Assembly: GCA_003534085.1 (NCBI GenBank)
Contig: DQBY01000080.1
Coordinates: 1,351-7,125, forward strand
Reading direction: 5' to 3'
Origin: Candidatus Moraniibacteriota bacterium
GTDB taxonomy: Bacteria > Patescibacteriota > Minisyncoccia > Moranbacterales > UBA2206
DNA: 5,775 nt
The position numbers were made by a program, and so were the translations under genes. Below the pieces are notes generated by a model. It made no database searches, was not told the DNA's origin, and worked only from the letters and a program-made list of their open reading frames with translations. Shown one piece after another: positions 4,819-5,775 of this stretch. Within the stretch, counting starts at the first letter, position 1, and each line of letters opens with the position of its first letter.

Positions 4819-5775
4819 TTAGATCTTTTCGATCGTAATTTCTCCTTTACTCTTGAGATGATCGATCAGAGCTTTCTCAAATTTCTCTTCAGGCGTGGCT
4901 GCCGCCATGTACGCCTGATCCTGATATTTTGTTACGTACTTCCGTAACGTTTCGGTATTCAGCGTCTTCGCTTCATACCAACTGCTGACTTCTGTCCTCT
5001 TGAATGTTTGCGGACTTATTCCGGCCGGAACATTGACGACCCGCACAACCCTGTAAGTTTCCTCATCAGGGTTAGCAGCCTTGTAAATAACCTTGTGTCC
5101 CGGAACCTTCAGTTCCATCGGTTCGTCGTCGAAATTCCTCATCGCTTTTCTTGTTGCGATGGTAATCCCTTCCACCGCTTTCAGAACACCATTGGTTCCC
5201 TTCTCGTTGACCATAGCAAGGTCATCGATTTTTCCGCTCAGCGTGGCCAGATCAGCATCAATTCGCTTGATCGCTCCGGATACTTCCTCTGGAACTTGAA
5301 CCGCCACATTTTTCTGGCTATTCCTCAGCGAAAGGAAACCTACTCCAAAAATAAGCATCGAAAGAAGAAATCCCAGAACCATGACTCCTATAATGAGAAC
5401 CGAGTTAGCATAAATCTGATCTCCAAGACTCTTCGCCTCACTCTTGAAACTGCTTGTTGCATTTTTTACTGCATCACTGGCTAAACTAAAGGCCTTGACG
5501 GCTTGCCCTGCCCATTTCTCACTCTGAGTCTTGTTTTCCTCAATGAGTTTCCTATTGTCGCTCATGAGGTCGCTGTTTGTCTTGAGCGCTTTCCTCACTT
5601 CGGTTTCGAGCTTCGGAATTGCGCCCTTCTTTTTTTCAAAGAGTTTCTTGTCGAGATCAACGATCCGCCGAAGCGCTTCGAATTCAGCATCCAGCACATC
5701 ATCGCTGGACTCTTCGACTCCTACAATATACTCCTGACCGATGACAAGCTTCTCATCGGCATACGAGGAGGCGAG
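4819..5775 (-). CDS. Coiled-coil single-pass membrane protein of unknown function, 5' end off the window
   Basis: I do not recognise this protein. The frame is open to the right edge, giving 318 visible residues. The stretch upstream of the only in-frame start seen (GTG 5697-5695) reads like normal coding sequence (DEKLVIGQEYIVGVEES), so the true start is probably outside the window. Visible residues about 27-115 are charged and predicted helical, likely coiled coil (LRRIVDLDKKLFEKKK, RKLIEENKTQSEKW). A strong membrane segment follows at about 124-149 (LIIGVMVLGFLLSMLIFGVG). A second helical region with heptad character spans about 160-212. The last 105 residues look like a small mixed alpha/beta domain (KVIYKAANPDEETYRVVRVV) and a helical end. 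There is no catalytic motif, Cys pair or lipobox. It ends in TAA and is followed by three hairpins including a terminator, so it is not co-transcribed with the Wzz-like gene. A structural or sensory envelope role is possible but unproven. Confidence 0.75.
   Translation of the reverse strand, partial: LASSYADEKLVIGQEYIVGVEESSDDVLDAEFEALRRIVDLDKKLFEKKKGAIPKLETEVRKALKTNSDLMSDNRKLIEENKTQSEKWAGQAVKAFSLASDAVKNATSSFKSEAKSLGDQIYANSVLIIGVMVLGFLLSMLIFGVGFLSLRNSQKNVAVQVPEEVSGAIKRIDADLATLSGKIDDLAMVNEKGTNGVLKAVEGITIATRKAMRNFDDEPMELKVPGHKVIYKAANPDEETYRVVRVVNVPAGISPQTFKRTEVSSWYEAKTLNTETLRKYVTKYQDQAYMAAATPEEKFEKALIDHLKSKGEITIEKI

Noticed and set aside
5008..5484. Plus-strand open frame of 158 residues
   Set aside because: It lies fully antisense to the coiled-coil gene, has no family motifs or leader, and its composition is that of a complement-strand shadow.
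5695..5697. GTG as the start of the coiled-coil gene
   Set aside because: The same frame stays open for 26 more codons to the window edge with normal coding character and there is no Shine-Dalgarno before the GTG, so an upstream start outside the window is more likely.

Overview
All genes in this window lie on the minus strand, so transcription reads from high to low coordinates. The core is a dTDP-L-rhamnose cluster in the order rmlC, rmlB, rmlD, rmlA. It is preceded by a polysaccharide co-polymerase (Wzz)-like membrane protein and, furthest upstream, by an unrecognised coiled-coil membrane protein whose 5' end is outside the window. The organism cannot be fixed from 5.8 kb. AT-rich gaps, mostly absent Shine-Dalgarno sequences, a compact RmlB and a Cys-containing RmlD variant that I associate from memory with Patescibacteria (CPR) make a CPR-type bacterium a reasonable but unproven guess. 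TAA, TAG and TGA are all used as ordinary stops.

Layout from right to left: (a) 5775-4819, partial coiled-coil/single-TM protein of unknown function. (b) 4818-4607, a dense regulatory gap with three successive hairpins; the last is a good intrinsic terminator, followed at once by a -35/-10 promoter for the next gene. (c) 4606-3620, Wzz-like protein with a long charged cytoplasmic tail and no kinase domain, closed by an intrinsic terminator at 3601-3561. (d) 3498-1, the rml genes: rmlC, rmlB, rmlD broken by an in-frame TAA, then rmlA running off the left edge.

The pathway is complete on paper: RmlA makes dTDP-glucose, RmlB the 4-keto-6-deoxy sugar, RmlC epimerises it and RmlD reduces it to dTDP-L-rhamnose for a surface polysaccharide. 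The neighbouring Wzz-like protein fits chain-length control of such a polymer. The nonsense codon in rmlD questions whether the last step works from this copy.

The rml genes are separated by gaps of 72 to 121 bases, and three of the four gaps are largely occupied by inverted repeats. The most striking is a symmetric array of seven-base repeats that fills the rmlC-rmlB gap and runs into the rmlB start codon. Other points of interest are a Cys/His-rich insertion in RmlD and the structured 3' region of the upstream gene. No RNA gene, CRISPR array, transposase or plus-strand gene is supported.
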